Source: Lishizhenia tianjinensis (GTDB lineage Bacteria; Bacteroidota; Bacteroidia; Flavobacteriales_D; Crocinitomicaceae). From it: a stretch of 64,000 bases of DNA. The notes below the pieces were generated by a model, which ran no database searches, was not told where the DNA came from, and saw only the letters and a list, made by a program, of their open reading frames with translations. Location: contig NZ_FPAS01000001.1 in NCBI RefSeq assembly GCF_900116425.1, positions 558,001 to 622,000 of the forward strand, written 5' to 3'. Numbering within the stretch: position 1 is the first letter of the stretch; each line of letters begins with the position of its first letter. The position numbers were made by a program, and so were the translations under genes. Positions 42,600 through 51,216 of this stretch are shown in pieces.

Positions 42600-42613
42600 G
42601 TTACAATTGTAAC
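42600..42613. promoter_or_regulatory. Perfect palindrome GTTACAATTGTAAC
   Basis: A 14-base perfect palindrome about 80 bases upstream of the XRE start codon. Its core recurs at 40864 and, less exactly, at 40772 and 42522. Confidence 0.5.
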
Positions 42614-42793
42614 ATAAGACTTTTCATCTAAATACAGTAATACAATACAAACATCAATAATGACATGTACTCTGCAGGTATAAAGTCGTTTAATTTTTAT
42701 TCAAGGGAAAATTCTATATATCCATGGACGGAATATATTTTCACATCACAGAACGTGATTACATTTGGATCAGTATCTATCTACTATTATATT

Positions 42794-42964
42794 TTAATTT
42801 TTTGAGAAACCAAAGAAAATGGATCTTCTTTCCATTTGTTCAACTGCTGCCTTATTAGATATAAGGTCCATTAAATTAGCAACTTCAAAAATGCTTAATT
42901 CACTCTTAACACCTTTAGCATAGTGCATTTCTAATTTTTTCTTTGCAACATTAATTGTATTCAT
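42794..42964 (-). CDS. Small hypothetical protein
   Basis: A 56-residue reading frame starting MNTINVAKKKLEMHYAKG. It is mixed polar and hydrophobic with a helix-like middle (ELSIFEVANLMDLISNKAAVEQMERR). No signal peptide or family motif. An in-frame ATG nine codons upstream is possible. The coding status is uncertain because it is short and isolated. Confidence 0.4.
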   Translation of the reverse strand: MNTINVAKKKLEMHYAKGVKSELSIFEVANLMDLISNKAAVEQMERRSIFFGFSKN

Positions 42965-43129
42965 CTCTACTCTATTTTCAGTTAATATCATTTTCTAAAA
43001 TTTTATAACTCAGTGTACGACACCATGTTATGAGAAGTTTCAAAAAAAGTTTGAAAATTTACATTTTTAACACAAATTATTCTATAGAAACTTTAATGCC
43101 TACAATCTAAACATCTAATATATAGACAC

Positions 43130-43534
43130 TTAAACCTTGTAAGAGTTTTTTACAATGTTATCATTTTTTTTCTCAAAAATTGCTGAAATGATGTAAAAGA
43201 CTAGTACTAAAGGGAATAAAAACATTTTAAACACTTTTTTAAAAGTACGCTTCACCCCTCTTTTTACCTTCGCTTTTATTCGTTGTCTTTTCTCGGCATC
43301 TTCTAATCCGAAAAATTTATACGCTCGCTCAATAAGTACGTTTACGAATCCCCATTTTTGAATATTACTCCATCTAAAATCATTTAAACTCTCTACGTAT
43401 TCTAGTACAAAACTCTTTGCACTCGTAAATAATAAATAAAGTGTTCCTATAAACTTCAAGCTTAAAGTTTTTAATTCATCACTTAATATTCTAACTTCTT
43501 TCTTAACTTCTGGTTCAATGCTAATGCTAATCAT
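43130..43534 (-). CDS. Hypothetical protein with C-terminal membrane segment
   Basis: A 134-residue protein. The middle is strongly basic (KRQRIKAKVKRGVKRTFKKVFK), followed by one hydrophobic segment (MFLFPLVLVFYIISAIF) near residues 103-120. The N-terminal half is helical and amphipathic. No family recognised; the layout suggests a small membrane-attached protein, possibly peripheral to nucleic acid (inference). Confidence 0.55.
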   Translation of the reverse strand: MISISIEPEVKKEVRILSDELKTLSLKFIGTLYLLFTSAKSFVLEYVESLNDFRWSNIQKWGFVNVLIERAYKFFGLEDAEKRQRIKAKVKRGVKRTFKKVFKMFLFPLVLVFYIISAIFEKKNDNIVKNSYKV

Positions 43535-43625
43535 GGCGAGTTGTTTTAATTCTATACCACAAAGAAACCTATGTTTTTAGTCGATTATTTAGAAATTAAG
43601 TGAGAATAACCTATCTTTAATAATA

Positions 43626-43671
43626 ATTAAGCTTACTTAATAATATATGCTAAAAAATTAAGTTTACTTTA
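43626..43671. promoter_or_regulatory. Direct repeat ATTAAGYTTACTTWA before the 358-residue gene
   Basis: ATTAAGCTTACTTAA at 43626-43640 and ATTAAGTTTACTTTA at 43657-43671 match at 13 of 15 positions and are offset by 31 bases, about three helical turns. They end where the -7 box begins, the position of an activator or repressor site. Confidence 0.5.
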
Positions 43672-43679
43672 TATCTTTG
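43672..43679 (+). promoter_or_regulatory. -7 box TATCTTTG of the 358-residue gene
   Basis: An exact TAnnTTTG element eight bases before the first ATG and 47 bases before the second in-frame ATG. Confidence 0.55.
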
Positions 43680-43687
43680 CTTAAGTA

Positions 43688-44764
43688 ATGAGGCTTTCTG
43701 CTACATATCACCCTATTTTATTCATCATGAATAAAGCAAAAGAAATACTTCCTATGGCTATTTCTATAAAAGGAGTATATGTAAACGACACTAAATCAAT
43801 GCTTATAAGTGACTTTACAAACGATGTAGTCTTAGAAGAAAGCGACAAAGTCAAATTTCAGAATTACAGAAAATCAAAAAGTAATACCAGGTGGTTACCT
43901 GTTGGCTTTGAAGAAAATCACTTTAAGCCTGAATTAACTCAGCTAGATTTAGCATCTGAACGTGAGAACAGAACTTTATGCTTAGCATTCAATTCAGCAC
44001 ATGATAACTTTAAAGATTTGGTGTTTATTGAATTTCCACACAAATTCAACCTGTACAATCACACCAATGATTTTGCAAGTATAAGTGCTTCTGAAAAAGA
44101 CATCATCTCCACCCTGTTGTACCAAAGCTTTTTATTTGATTACAACCGCGTTGTTGAAGAAGCAAAAAGCCTCAAACAATTTTCACAGGTTCAAAATGCA
44201 CTCAGAGATAAAAGTAAACACGCAGCTATAGAAATTGAAGAACTTAAGAGTTTACAGCGCGATTTCATCGCTCAATTAATCAGTACAGTTGTTGCTGAAA
44301 AAAGTAGAGCCTTTCAATTAGCTATTGCTGTAGAAAATGATTTTGTAGAACATTTATCTGAACTCAAATTAAGTTCTGAAAGGTTGAACCATGTAGTAAG
44401 CGAAGCTATAGATGTAGCCTACAATTTGAATTTTGGCAGCTCTTCTTTAACGCTTGAGAGCATATATCTGGCAAACATAAATCTTAACACACAAGAAGAG
44501 CTGGTGAAAGACCGTGCGCTTGAGATATTGGACAGCTACGAGGAAAGCGCTAAAAAGTGTTTGATGGCAGGTTTGAAGATTACGGGTAAAAATGTAGCTG
44601 CACACCTGGAACCAGCAGTTAGTCCGCCGGCTATTACAGATGCTGTAAAGAAAAATGCCAATAGAATTACGTATTACTTGGACAAGTATCCGAATAAATG
44701 GAAGCACATACGTGCAGGGCTAAAACCTCTGCAAAATTTGCAACTAACTCGAAAAGCGAGTTAA
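43688..44764 (+). CDS. Conserved unknown protein with HTH-like C-terminus
   Basis: A 358-residue soluble protein. The N-terminal 160 residues are mixed alpha/beta with RWLPVGFEENHF and FNLYNHTNDF. Residues 165-260 look helical, with a coiled-coil-like section (LKSLQRDFIAQLISTVVAEK). The last 60 residues (KITGKNVAAHLEPAVSPPAITDAVKKNANRI) have the spacing of a helix-turn-helix that could bind DNA, followed by a KWKHIRAGL block. A second ATG at codon 14 (MNKAKEILPM) would give 345 residues and a normal leader. I recognise no family. Direct repeats and a -7 box lie directly upstream. Confidence 0.65.
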   Translation: MRLSATYHPILFIMNKAKEILPMAISIKGVYVNDTKSMLISDFTNDVVLEESDKVKFQNYRKSKSNTRWLPVGFEENHFKPELTQLDLASERENRTLCLAFNSAHDNFKDLVFIEFPHKFNLYNHTNDFASISASEKDIISTLLYQSFLFDYNRVVEEAKSLKQFSQVQNALRDKSKHAAIEIEELKSLQRDFIAQLISTVVAEKSRAFQLAIAVENDFVEHLSELKLSSERLNHVVSEAIDVAYNLNFGSSSLTLESIYLANINLNTQEELVKDRALEILDSYEESAKKCLMAGLKITGKNVAAHLEPAVSPPAITDAVKKNANRITYYLDKYPNKWKHIRAGLKPLQNLQLTRKAS

Positions 44765-44770
44765 ATAAAA

Positions 44771-44794
44771 AAGGAGGTAATCGCTTACCTCCTT
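44771..44794. terminator. Bidirectional terminator overlapping the DUF3820 stop
   Basis: AAGGAGGTAA at 44771-44780 pairs perfectly with TTACCTCCTT at 44785-44794, with a four-base loop and an A-run before it. The TAA stop of the DUF3820 gene is inside the stem. Confidence 0.85.
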
Positions 44795-45006
44795 ACTAAG
44801 GGGCGGATCAAGTCCTCTAACCCATTTACTTTAATATCATACATGATTTGTAATTGCTCACCGAGTTTACCTTTCGGAAAACCTTTATTTCTGTACCAAA
44901 CGAGGTAAGGCTCTGGCAAATCAACCAAAAAACGCCCTTGGTATTTTCCGAAGGGCATTTTCATGTTTGCTAATTTTATTAATTCAGCTCTATTGTCTGC
45001 TAACAT
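44785..45006 (-). CDS. DUF3820 small protein
   Basis: A 73-residue protein of the DUF3820 family. MPFGKYQGRFLVDLPEPYLVWYRNKGFPKGKLGEQL contains the GKYxG and LPxxYLxWY signatures. The family is of unknown function and relatives are linked to quorum or virulence in some bacteria, a weak clue. The ATG shares one base with the pepD stop (TAATG), so translation is coupled. Confidence 0.85.
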   Translation of the reverse strand: MLADNRAELIKLANMKMPFGKYQGRFLVDLPEPYLVWYRNKGFPKGKLGEQLQIMYDIKVNGLEDLIRPLVRR

Positions 45007-46451
45007 TAGGCTGGAATATTCTTCAGCGTCTCCAACAAATAGTTCCAGAACTTCTGTACAGAAGAAATTTGTACTGTTTCATCTGGTGAATGCGCATGTC
45101 TAATGTTTGGTCCAAATGAAATCATATCTGTTTTTGGCAAGTGTTTACCTAAGATACCACATTCTAAACCAGCGTGACAAGCTTTAACCTGAGGTTCAGC
45201 ATTAAACATGTCTCTGTACAACTGCTCCATTGTATTTAGGATTTTTGAATTGGGATTAGGTTGCCATCCTGGGTAATCTCCAGACTGAACTACTTCTGCA
45301 CCTAACAATTCAAAAGTACTTTTTATCGTATTTGCTACATCCCATTTTGTTGACTCTACAGAACTACGTTGTAAAGATTGTGTAATGAATTTACCTCCAT
45401 TTACAATTACTCTCGCTAAAGAAGAAGAAGTTTCTACCAAACCTTCAATATCCGGACTCATTCTAAACACACCGTTATGCGTTGCGTGAATCGCGTGAAT
45501 AATATTCATGGTATCTGCACCAGAAACAACTTTGGTTGGTAATTCAGTAGGTGTGATGCTAAACTTCGTGTCTTTTTCAATGCTAGAAAATTCTTCAATT
45601 AATGCTTCCGTCTTCATTTCGAAGTAGCTTTCAAAAGCTTCAGCATCCATTTCTGCAATGGTTAATACAACCGTAGATTCACGAGGAATTGCATTTCTTA
45701 AACTCCCACCATCAATTGTAGCAATGTTCAATTTAACAGGAGAATCATGCAATACACGGTTCATCAATTTATTGGCATTGGCTCTACCTTTGTCGATATC
45801 CATACCCGAGTGACCACCCATCAATCCTCGTAACTCCAATTTGTACGCTTTAGATCCAGCTGGCGTATTGATTTCTTCGTAAGCGTAAGTTGTATTTGTA
45901 TCTATTCCACCTGCACAACCTATGCTTAATTCATCATCATCTTCTGTATCTAAGTTCAATAAGATAGTACCTGTAAAGTTAGAAGGGTCTAACTGCATAG
46001 CACCTGTCATACCTGTTTCCTCATCTACTGTAAACATAGCCTCTATTGCAGGGTGTGCGATATCAGTAGATTCTAATACAGCCATAATGGTTGCAACTCC
46101 AATTCCGTTGTCAGCCCCTAAAGTAGTACCGTTAGCTTTCACCCAGTCACCATCAACTATCATTTCAATTCCTTGAGTATCGAAATCGAAAACCGTATCA
46201 GAGTTTTTCTGGTGTACCATATCTACGTGACTCTGCATGATAATCGTTTGTCTATCTTCCATACCAGGGGTAGCTGGCTTTTTGATGATGACATTACCAA
46301 TAGCATCTTTTGTAGTTTCCAATCCTAATTTCTTACCGAAATCTAACATGAATTGGATTACTCTTTCTTCTTTCTTTGATGGACGTGGCACTGCATTTAA
46401 ATCTGCAAAGTTGTTCCACATCGCTTTTGGTTCTAATTCTCTTACGCTCAT
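45006..46451 (-). CDS. pepD: Aminoacyl-histidine dipeptidase (PepD)
   Basis: A 481-residue M20-family metallopeptidase that cleaves Xaa-His dipeptides. The zinc-site signatures are MQSHVDMVHQK, LGADNGIGVA, and MFTVDEETGMTGAMQL; GLMGGHSGMDIDKGRANA holds the dimerisation-domain motif, and HAGLECGILG is near the C-terminal ligand. Length fits PepD of E. coli type. It is cotranscribed with the DUF3820 gene. Confidence 0.93.
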   Translation of the reverse strand: MSVRELEPKAMWNNFADLNAVPRPSKKEERVIQFMLDFGKKLGLETTKDAIGNVIIKKPATPGMEDRQTIIMQSHVDMVHQKNSDTVFDFDTQGIEMIVDGDWVKANGTTLGADNGIGVATIMAVLESTDIAHPAIEAMFTVDEETGMTGAMQLDPSNFTGTILLNLDTEDDDELSIGCAGGIDTNTTYAYEEINTPAGSKAYKLELRGLMGGHSGMDIDKGRANANKLMNRVLHDSPVKLNIATIDGGSLRNAIPRESTVVLTIAEMDAEAFESYFEMKTEALIEEFSSIEKDTKFSITPTELPTKVVSGADTMNIIHAIHATHNGVFRMSPDIEGLVETSSSLARVIVNGGKFITQSLQRSSVESTKWDVANTIKSTFELLGAEVVQSGDYPGWQPNPNSKILNTMEQLYRDMFNAEPQVKACHAGLECGILGKHLPKTDMISFGPNIRHAHSPDETVQISSVQKFWNYLLETLKNIPA

Positions 46452-46482
46452 TTGTTCTGTTTTTATAGAATGAATGTGTGTC

Positions 46483-48171
46483 TTAGTTTTTTGTCAATTT
46501 TCTGTATTTCACACGTTTTGGAGCACTATCCCCTAAACGTTTTTTCTTATTTTCTTCGTAGTCAGAGTAAGTACCTTCGAACCAGTATACTTCAGAATCT
46601 CCTTCAAAAGCAAGGATGTGTGTACAGATTCTATCCAAGAACCATCTGTCGTGAGAAATTACCACGGCACACCCTGCAAAGTTCATGATACCTTCTTCCA
46701 AAGCTCTCAATGTGTTTACATCAATATCATTGGTAGGCTCATCCAGTAACAATACGTTAGCTTCCGTCTTCATTGTCATAGCCAAGTGTAAACGGTTTCT
46801 TTCACCACCTGATAACACACCTACTTTCTTACTTTGATCAGCACCAGAGAATCCAAACTTAGAAATATATGCTCTTGCATTAATTTTTTGTGAACCGATC
46901 TCAATGTGTTCAGTTCCTCCAGAAACAACATCAAAAATTGATTTTTCTGGATCTAAGTCTTTGTGTGTTTGATCCACATAACCAATCTTTACGGTATCTC
47001 CAATGTTAAAGGTACCCGCATCTGGTTGTAACTCATCCATAATCATTTTAAAGATGGTTGTTTTACCCGCACCGTTAGGTCCGATAACCCCAACAATACC
47101 TGCAGGTGGCAAAGAGAAGTTTAAGTTATCGTACAATAACTTATCTCCAAATCCTTTCGCTACACTTTCGGCATCAATTACATTAGAACCTAAACGCGGT
47201 CCGTTAGGAATTGGTAGTTCTAACGTCAACTCTTTTTCCTTAATATCTTGCGACATCATTTTATCGTAGTTCGATAAACGCGCCTTATTTTTAGCGTGAC
47301 GTCCTTTCGGGTTCATTTTCACCCATTCCAACTCACGTGCTAATATTTTCTGACGTTTAGACTCTTGCTTCTCTTCTTCTTTTAAACGCTTACCTTTTTG
47401 CTCTAACCAAGAAGAGTAGTTCCCTTTCCAAGGAATACCTTCACCTCTGTCTAACTCTAAAATCCATCCAGCTACATTATCCAAGAAATATCTATCGTGG
47501 GTTACGGCGATAACCGTTCCTTTGTACTGTTGTAAGTGTTGCTCTAACCAATCAATAGATTCAGCATCCAAGTGGTTGGTAGGCTCATCCAGTAATAATA
47601 CATCGGGTTGTTTCAACAATAAACGGGTTAAGGCTACACGACGTTTTTCACCTCCTGAAAGGTGCTCAATTTTTTGATCATCTGGAGGACAACGCAAAGC
47701 ATCCATTGCTAAATCCAATTGCGCATCCAAGTCCCAAGCGTTTACAGCATCAATTCTATCCTGTACTTCACCTTGACGCGCAATTAACTTATCCATTTTG
47801 TCCGGATCATTCAACACCTCTTCATCCATAAAAGAATTGTTGATTTCCTCGTATTCAGCTAAAAGATCTACCGTTTCCTGCACACCTTCCATCACGATTT
47901 CTTTCACAGTTTTGTTTGGATCTAATTCAGGTTCCTGTGGTAAGTAACCAACAGAGTAACCATCACTCCAAACAACATCACCCGTGTATGCATTATCTAA
48001 ACCTGCAATGATCTTCATTACAGTAGATTTACCCGCACCGTTTAAACCGATGATACCAATCTTTGCCCCGTAATAGAAGGACAAGTAAATATTTTTAAGA
48101 ATTTGTTTTCCAGCTGGAGTCTGTTTGTTTACCCCAACCATTGAAAAAATGATCTTTTTATCGTCTGACAT
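46483..48171 (-). CDS. ettA: ABC-F translational throttle ATPase EttA
   Basis: A 562-residue ABC-F protein with two ATPase halves and no membrane domain. Walker A motifs are GLNGAGKST and GPNGAGKTT, signature motifs LSGGEKRRVALTRLLL and LSGGERNRLHLAMTM, and Walker B LLLDEPTNHLD and LLLDEPTNDID. The linker between the halves carries the P-site tRNA-interaction motif region, and an arm insertion is present in the first half. It gates the ribosome in response to energy state. Single-gene unit. Confidence 0.93.
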   Translation of the reverse strand: MSDDKKIIFSMVGVNKQTPAGKQILKNIYLSFYYGAKIGIIGLNGAGKSTVMKIIAGLDNAYTGDVVWSDGYSVGYLPQEPELDPNKTVKEIVMEGVQETVDLLAEYEEINNSFMDEEVLNDPDKMDKLIARQGEVQDRIDAVNAWDLDAQLDLAMDALRCPPDDQKIEHLSGGEKRRVALTRLLLKQPDVLLLDEPTNHLDAESIDWLEQHLQQYKGTVIAVTHDRYFLDNVAGWILELDRGEGIPWKGNYSSWLEQKGKRLKEEEKQESKRQKILARELEWVKMNPKGRHAKNKARLSNYDKMMSQDIKEKELTLELPIPNGPRLGSNVIDAESVAKGFGDKLLYDNLNFSLPPAGIVGVIGPNGAGKTTIFKMIMDELQPDAGTFNIGDTVKIGYVDQTHKDLDPEKSIFDVVSGGTEHIEIGSQKINARAYISKFGFSGADQSKKVGVLSGGERNRLHLAMTMKTEANVLLLDEPTNDIDVNTLRALEEGIMNFAGCAVVISHDRWFLDRICTHILAFEGDSEVYWFEGTYSDYEENKKKRLGDSAPKRVKYRKLTKN

Positions 48172-48320
48172 ACTTTGTTTTTTAGCGCCTCAAAAATACT
48201 CAATATTCGCGAGAAGGCTAAAGAAATTGGGGGAATATTCAACAAAGAAGTCCATTAATAATTCACTATTTGTGGGTAGAAAGGATATTCCATCACTCTC
48301 TTATATTTGTAAATAAAAAA

Positions 48321-49175
48321 ATGATGAAAGCTATCCTTACGATTCTAAGTGTTTGTTGTTTGACCTTAAGCCTCTTTGCTCAGCTCGAGAATTACAAAAT
48401 TTTTACCGCTAAAGGAAAGGAAGTGAGTTATGACAAAATGCTCAAATCACTCCAGAAACAAGAAGTTATCCTCTTTGGAGAATTACACAACAATGTAATT
48501 GCACATTGGTTAGAATTGGAAGTATTAAAGTCTCTTTCTGGAACGCAAAAGGTCGCAGTAGGTTTGGAAATGTTTGAACGTGATAATGAGGCAGATTTAC
48601 AGAATTATTTAAATGATAGCATAAATAAAAAAGCCTTTGATACCTTGGTTCGTTTTTGGCCCAATTACGCAACTGATTATGCTCCCTTACTTGAATTTTG
48701 TAAAAAGGATTCCATTCCATTTCATGCCACAAACATTCCGAGAACATTTGCCAACCTCGTGTATAAGAAAGATTTTCAGGCTTTGGATAGTTTGAGTGAA
48801 AAAGAAAAATCGTGGATAGCGCCTTTGCCCATTACTTATTACGACACCCTTCCTCAGTACCAAGCCATACTAGAGATGATGGGAGACCACGGCACACCTA
48901 CACTGGTAAAAGCACAAGCTATTAAAGATGCAACCATGGCTTATTTTGCTTTAGAACTGTTGCTTTCGGCTGAGCAAGTAATACACTACCACGGCACATT
49001 TCACTCCAACTATCACGAGGGGATTTATTGGTATATTAAGCATTACAGACCTCAAACAAGTATACAAACCATAGCGACCGTAGACCAAGAGGATTTGAAA
49101 AAATTAACTAAAGAGCATTACAACAAAGCCGATTATATTATTGTTGTAGACAGTGATTTCCCAACAAGCTATTAA
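48321..49175 (+). CDS. ChaN-like heme-binding protein (DUF399)
   Basis: A 284-residue secreted protein starting at MMKAILTILSVCCL, with a signal peptide (cleavage near FAQ). The ChaN-family block VILFGELHNNVIAHWLELEVLK begins the domain; GLEMFERDNEADLQNYL and YHGTFHSNYHEGIYWYI follow. ChaN proteins bind heme and are linked to iron uptake. No lipobox is evident after the signal peptide. An upstream in-frame ATG lies before the signal peptide and is rejected. Confidence 0.85.
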   Translation: MMKAILTILSVCCLTLSLFAQLENYKIFTAKGKEVSYDKMLKSLQKQEVILFGELHNNVIAHWLELEVLKSLSGTQKVAVGLEMFERDNEADLQNYLNDSINKKAFDTLVRFWPNYATDYAPLLEFCKKDSIPFHATNIPRTFANLVYKKDFQALDSLSEKEKSWIAPLPITYYDTLPQYQAILEMMGDHGTPTLVKAQAIKDATMAYFALELLLSAEQVIHYHGTFHSNYHEGIYWYIKHYRPQTSIQTIATVDQEDLKKLTKEHYNKADYIIVVDSDFPTSY

Positions 49176-49184
49176 ATTATTACT

Positions 49185-49625
49185 TTAACTCTTAAGGGTG
49201 AGTGATTTTACCACTTGCCCTTCTTCTATTTCTTTATTTAGTCTCCAAATACTTGAAGAAGATTCCTTAACCCGCCACACTTCATTGATCAAGTCGAATT
49301 CTCCAACATTGGGTACTTCCAAATTGATGCTTAGGTATACGACGAAATCATCATCTGTCTCTTCAGCGTTTAGTTTCCAACTTCCGATATAATTGGTTGT
49401 ATTGTTGGTGAAAAGTATAGAACCATCCGCGTGAAAGGTTAATAGAAAGTTTTGAAAAATAGGTGTTTTAACCTGCCCTTCATCGAGCATTTCGGTAATT
49501 AACCATTCTGTGCTAATCAATTGTTGCTTATACGTATTGATATCATCGTTTTTTTTGGGTGTGTATTCACCACAAGAAGAAAGAATGATAAGAAAGCTGG
49601 AAAGTAAGTGGATATGTGTTTTCAA
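49185..49625 (-). CDS. Lipoprotein, lipocalin-like
   Basis: A 146-residue protein with a lipoprotein signal peptide (LLSSFLIILSSC). The mature part resembles the paralogue at 50.7 kb: a W-L-I-x-x-M-L-D-x-G block, F-x-A-D-G, N-x-x-Y-x-G-S-W, in the style of lipocalin-like lipoproteins. No function assigned. Monocistronic, following the ChaN-like gene on the opposite strand. Confidence 0.78.
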   Translation of the reverse strand: MKTHIHLLSSFLIILSSCGEYTPKKNDDINTYKQQLISTEWLITEMLDEGQVKTPIFQNFLLTFHADGSILFTNNTTNYIGSWKLNAEETDDDFVVYLSINLEVPNVGEFDLINEVWRVKESSSSIWRLNKEIEEGQVVKSLTLKS

Positions 49626-49819
49626 GCGTTAAATTTTCAGCGAAAATACATCTTCCTACTATCACTTTTATGCTCGTTAATATTCCTTAACACTAAATGT
49701 TATTTTTTAATAAAAGGTGAGTCGAAAAGATCCGTACTTCATCCTTTTTTGTATGGGCAATAGTAGGTAGAGTAACTGGAAATATTCTGAATTCAAGGAA
49801 AATTTATGAAGGGAAAGAA

Positions 49820-50605
49820 CTACTTCACGAGTCCGTTCAAACACACAATTTGTTGTTTCGCCTTTTTGGTTTCCATCATTTTAAAATTGGCCTGAACCGC
49901 ATCTTCTCCATAAGACCTTGGATGGTATAAATGATAAAGCAGCGCCTTGTTTCGCATCGATTTCTTTTTCAAGCCTATAGCTTCTAATCGCCACTCTATA
50001 TCTGTGTCTTCGCCTACTCCTGCAGCTTTGTAGTCTTCGTCGAACCCGTTTACTTTTTCTAAGTATTCTTTGCGAACCGCCCAATTACACCCCATCAAAC
50101 CTCTCAGTTTTGTAGATAAATGAAAGAAAGGAAAATAGATGCTCTCTTTAACTTTGTAGGAATCTGTTTTTTTCAATTTGAAAAAGGTCAACAAAGAAAA
50201 ATCGTGGGTTGTTAAAAATTGTTTGCTCACTTCCTCTCCGAGGTTCACCCTTCTACCACTTAAAATCACGCCTGGTTCATCTTCCTTTAAGTAATTCTCA
50301 ATAAAGCGATGATGCGGCACACAATCTCCATCAATAAAAACAAGTAAATCCCCCTTTGAAATTTTAATAGATCTATTCAACATTTCATTCTTGCGGAACC
50401 CATCATTTTTAGCTTGATGTATGTGTTGAATGCGAAAGTTTAATTGAGACGCGATGTCGGTTAAAAACTCAGAAGTTTCAGCATTGTTATCGTCTTCAGA
50501 AACGATAAGCTCAAAGTCGTTTACGCTCTGACGATTAAAGCCCTCCAGTATTAACTTGAGATTGGCCAGGTTTTTATAATAGGAAACAATTACTGAAATT
50601 TTCAT
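49820..50605 (-). CDS. Family 2 glycosyltransferase
   Basis: A 261-residue glycosyltransferase of the GT-A fold. MKISVIVSYYKNLANLKLIL opens the nucleotide-binding domain, VFIDGDCVPH supplies the DxD-like metal motif, and GCNWAVRKEYLEKVNGFDEDYKAAGVGEDTDIEWRL is the galactosyltransferase C-terminal type block with an ED motif as the likely catalytic base. Starts upstream in frame add a hydrophobic stretch that is not family-like. It probably adds a sugar to an envelope glycan; no other glycan genes are adjacent. Confidence 0.85.
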   Translation of the reverse strand: MKISVIVSYYKNLANLKLILEGFNRQSVNDFELIVSEDDNNAETSEFLTDIASQLNFRIQHIHQAKNDGFRKNEMLNRSIKISKGDLLVFIDGDCVPHHRFIENYLKEDEPGVILSGRRVNLGEEVSKQFLTTHDFSLLTFFKLKKTDSYKVKESIYFPFFHLSTKLRGLMGCNWAVRKEYLEKVNGFDEDYKAAGVGEDTDIEWRLEAIGLKKKSMRNKALLYHLYHPRSYGEDAVQANFKMMETKKAKQQIVCLNGLVK

Positions 50606-50657
50606 AACACGAGTTAAGCGGGACGAAAATACGAAAATTGCGATAAGGGAATAAAAA

Positions 50658-50677
50658 AAGGGAGGCAAAGCTCCCTT
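50658..50677 (-). terminator. Terminator of the lipocalin-like lipoprotein gene
   Basis: AAGGGAG at 50658-50664 pairs with CTCCCTT at 50671-50677, with a six-base loop. An A-run precedes it, giving a T-run on the minus strand. Confidence 0.75.
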
Positions 50678-50685
50678 GAAATTTT

Positions 50686-51141
50686 TTATCGCGTAAAGGT
50701 TAACAAATCTGTACCCCCATTTCCACCACTAATGTCTTGCAACTCTATCTTGTTATCAGAATGACTCAGCACATCCCAATCATCAATCAGGTCATCAAAA
50801 TCATTAGACTCTGGAACATTAAAAGCAATGTTGAAATCTATATCTGAATCATCAGAGCTGTCATCGTCTGAACCACTATCACTAGAAGTAACCGACCACG
50901 TTCCATTATAGGTATTCACATTATTGGTGGCTACAAGTGTACCATCCTCATTAAATGAAAAGATATATCCTTGAAAATTACTGGTTTCATCGTCTCCCGA
51001 ATCTATCATCTTAGATACAGTCCAGTCTCCTAACATGGCTGAATCTTTTAAATTATCCATCTCTTTTTGAGTGGTTTTACTTTTGCTACATGCCCCGAGT
51101 ACTAAGGATGCACCCAAGACAAATAAAAATGAACGTTTCAT
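50686..51141 (-). CDS. Lipoprotein, lipocalin-like, with Asp/Ser-rich insert
   Basis: A 151-residue lipoprotein starting at MKRSFLFVLGASLVLGAC with a lipobox. It is a paralogue of the 49185-49625 protein and carries a Ser/Asp-rich loop (SDSGSDDDSSDDSDID), possibly calcium-binding or just a low-complexity spacer. A longer upstream frame is rejected because it would put polar residues before the signal peptide. Function unknown. Confidence 0.78.
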   Translation of the reverse strand: MKRSFLFVLGASLVLGACSKSKTTQKEMDNLKDSAMLGDWTVSKMIDSGDDETSNFQGYIFSFNEDGTLVATNNVNTYNGTWSVTSSDSGSDDDSSDDSDIDFNIAFNVPESNDFDDLIDDWDVLSHSDNKIELQDISGGNGGTDLLTFTR

Positions 51142-51170
51142 GTGTTTAGTTTTTATTAAAAGTAATAAAA

Positions 51171-51194
51171 AAAGGAGGTCGTTAAACCTCCTTT
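51171..51194 (-). terminator. Terminator of the first M43 protease gene
   Basis: AAAGGAGGT at 51171-51179 pairs with ACCTCCTTT at 51186-51194, with an A-run before it. Confidence 0.85.
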
Positions 51195-51216
51195 TGCACA
51201 TAAAATATCTTCACTA

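Noticed and set aside
44447-44707. 86-codon minus-strand frame inside the 358-residue gene
   Set aside because: Antisense frame without motifs, fully contained in the longer gene with its own promoter.
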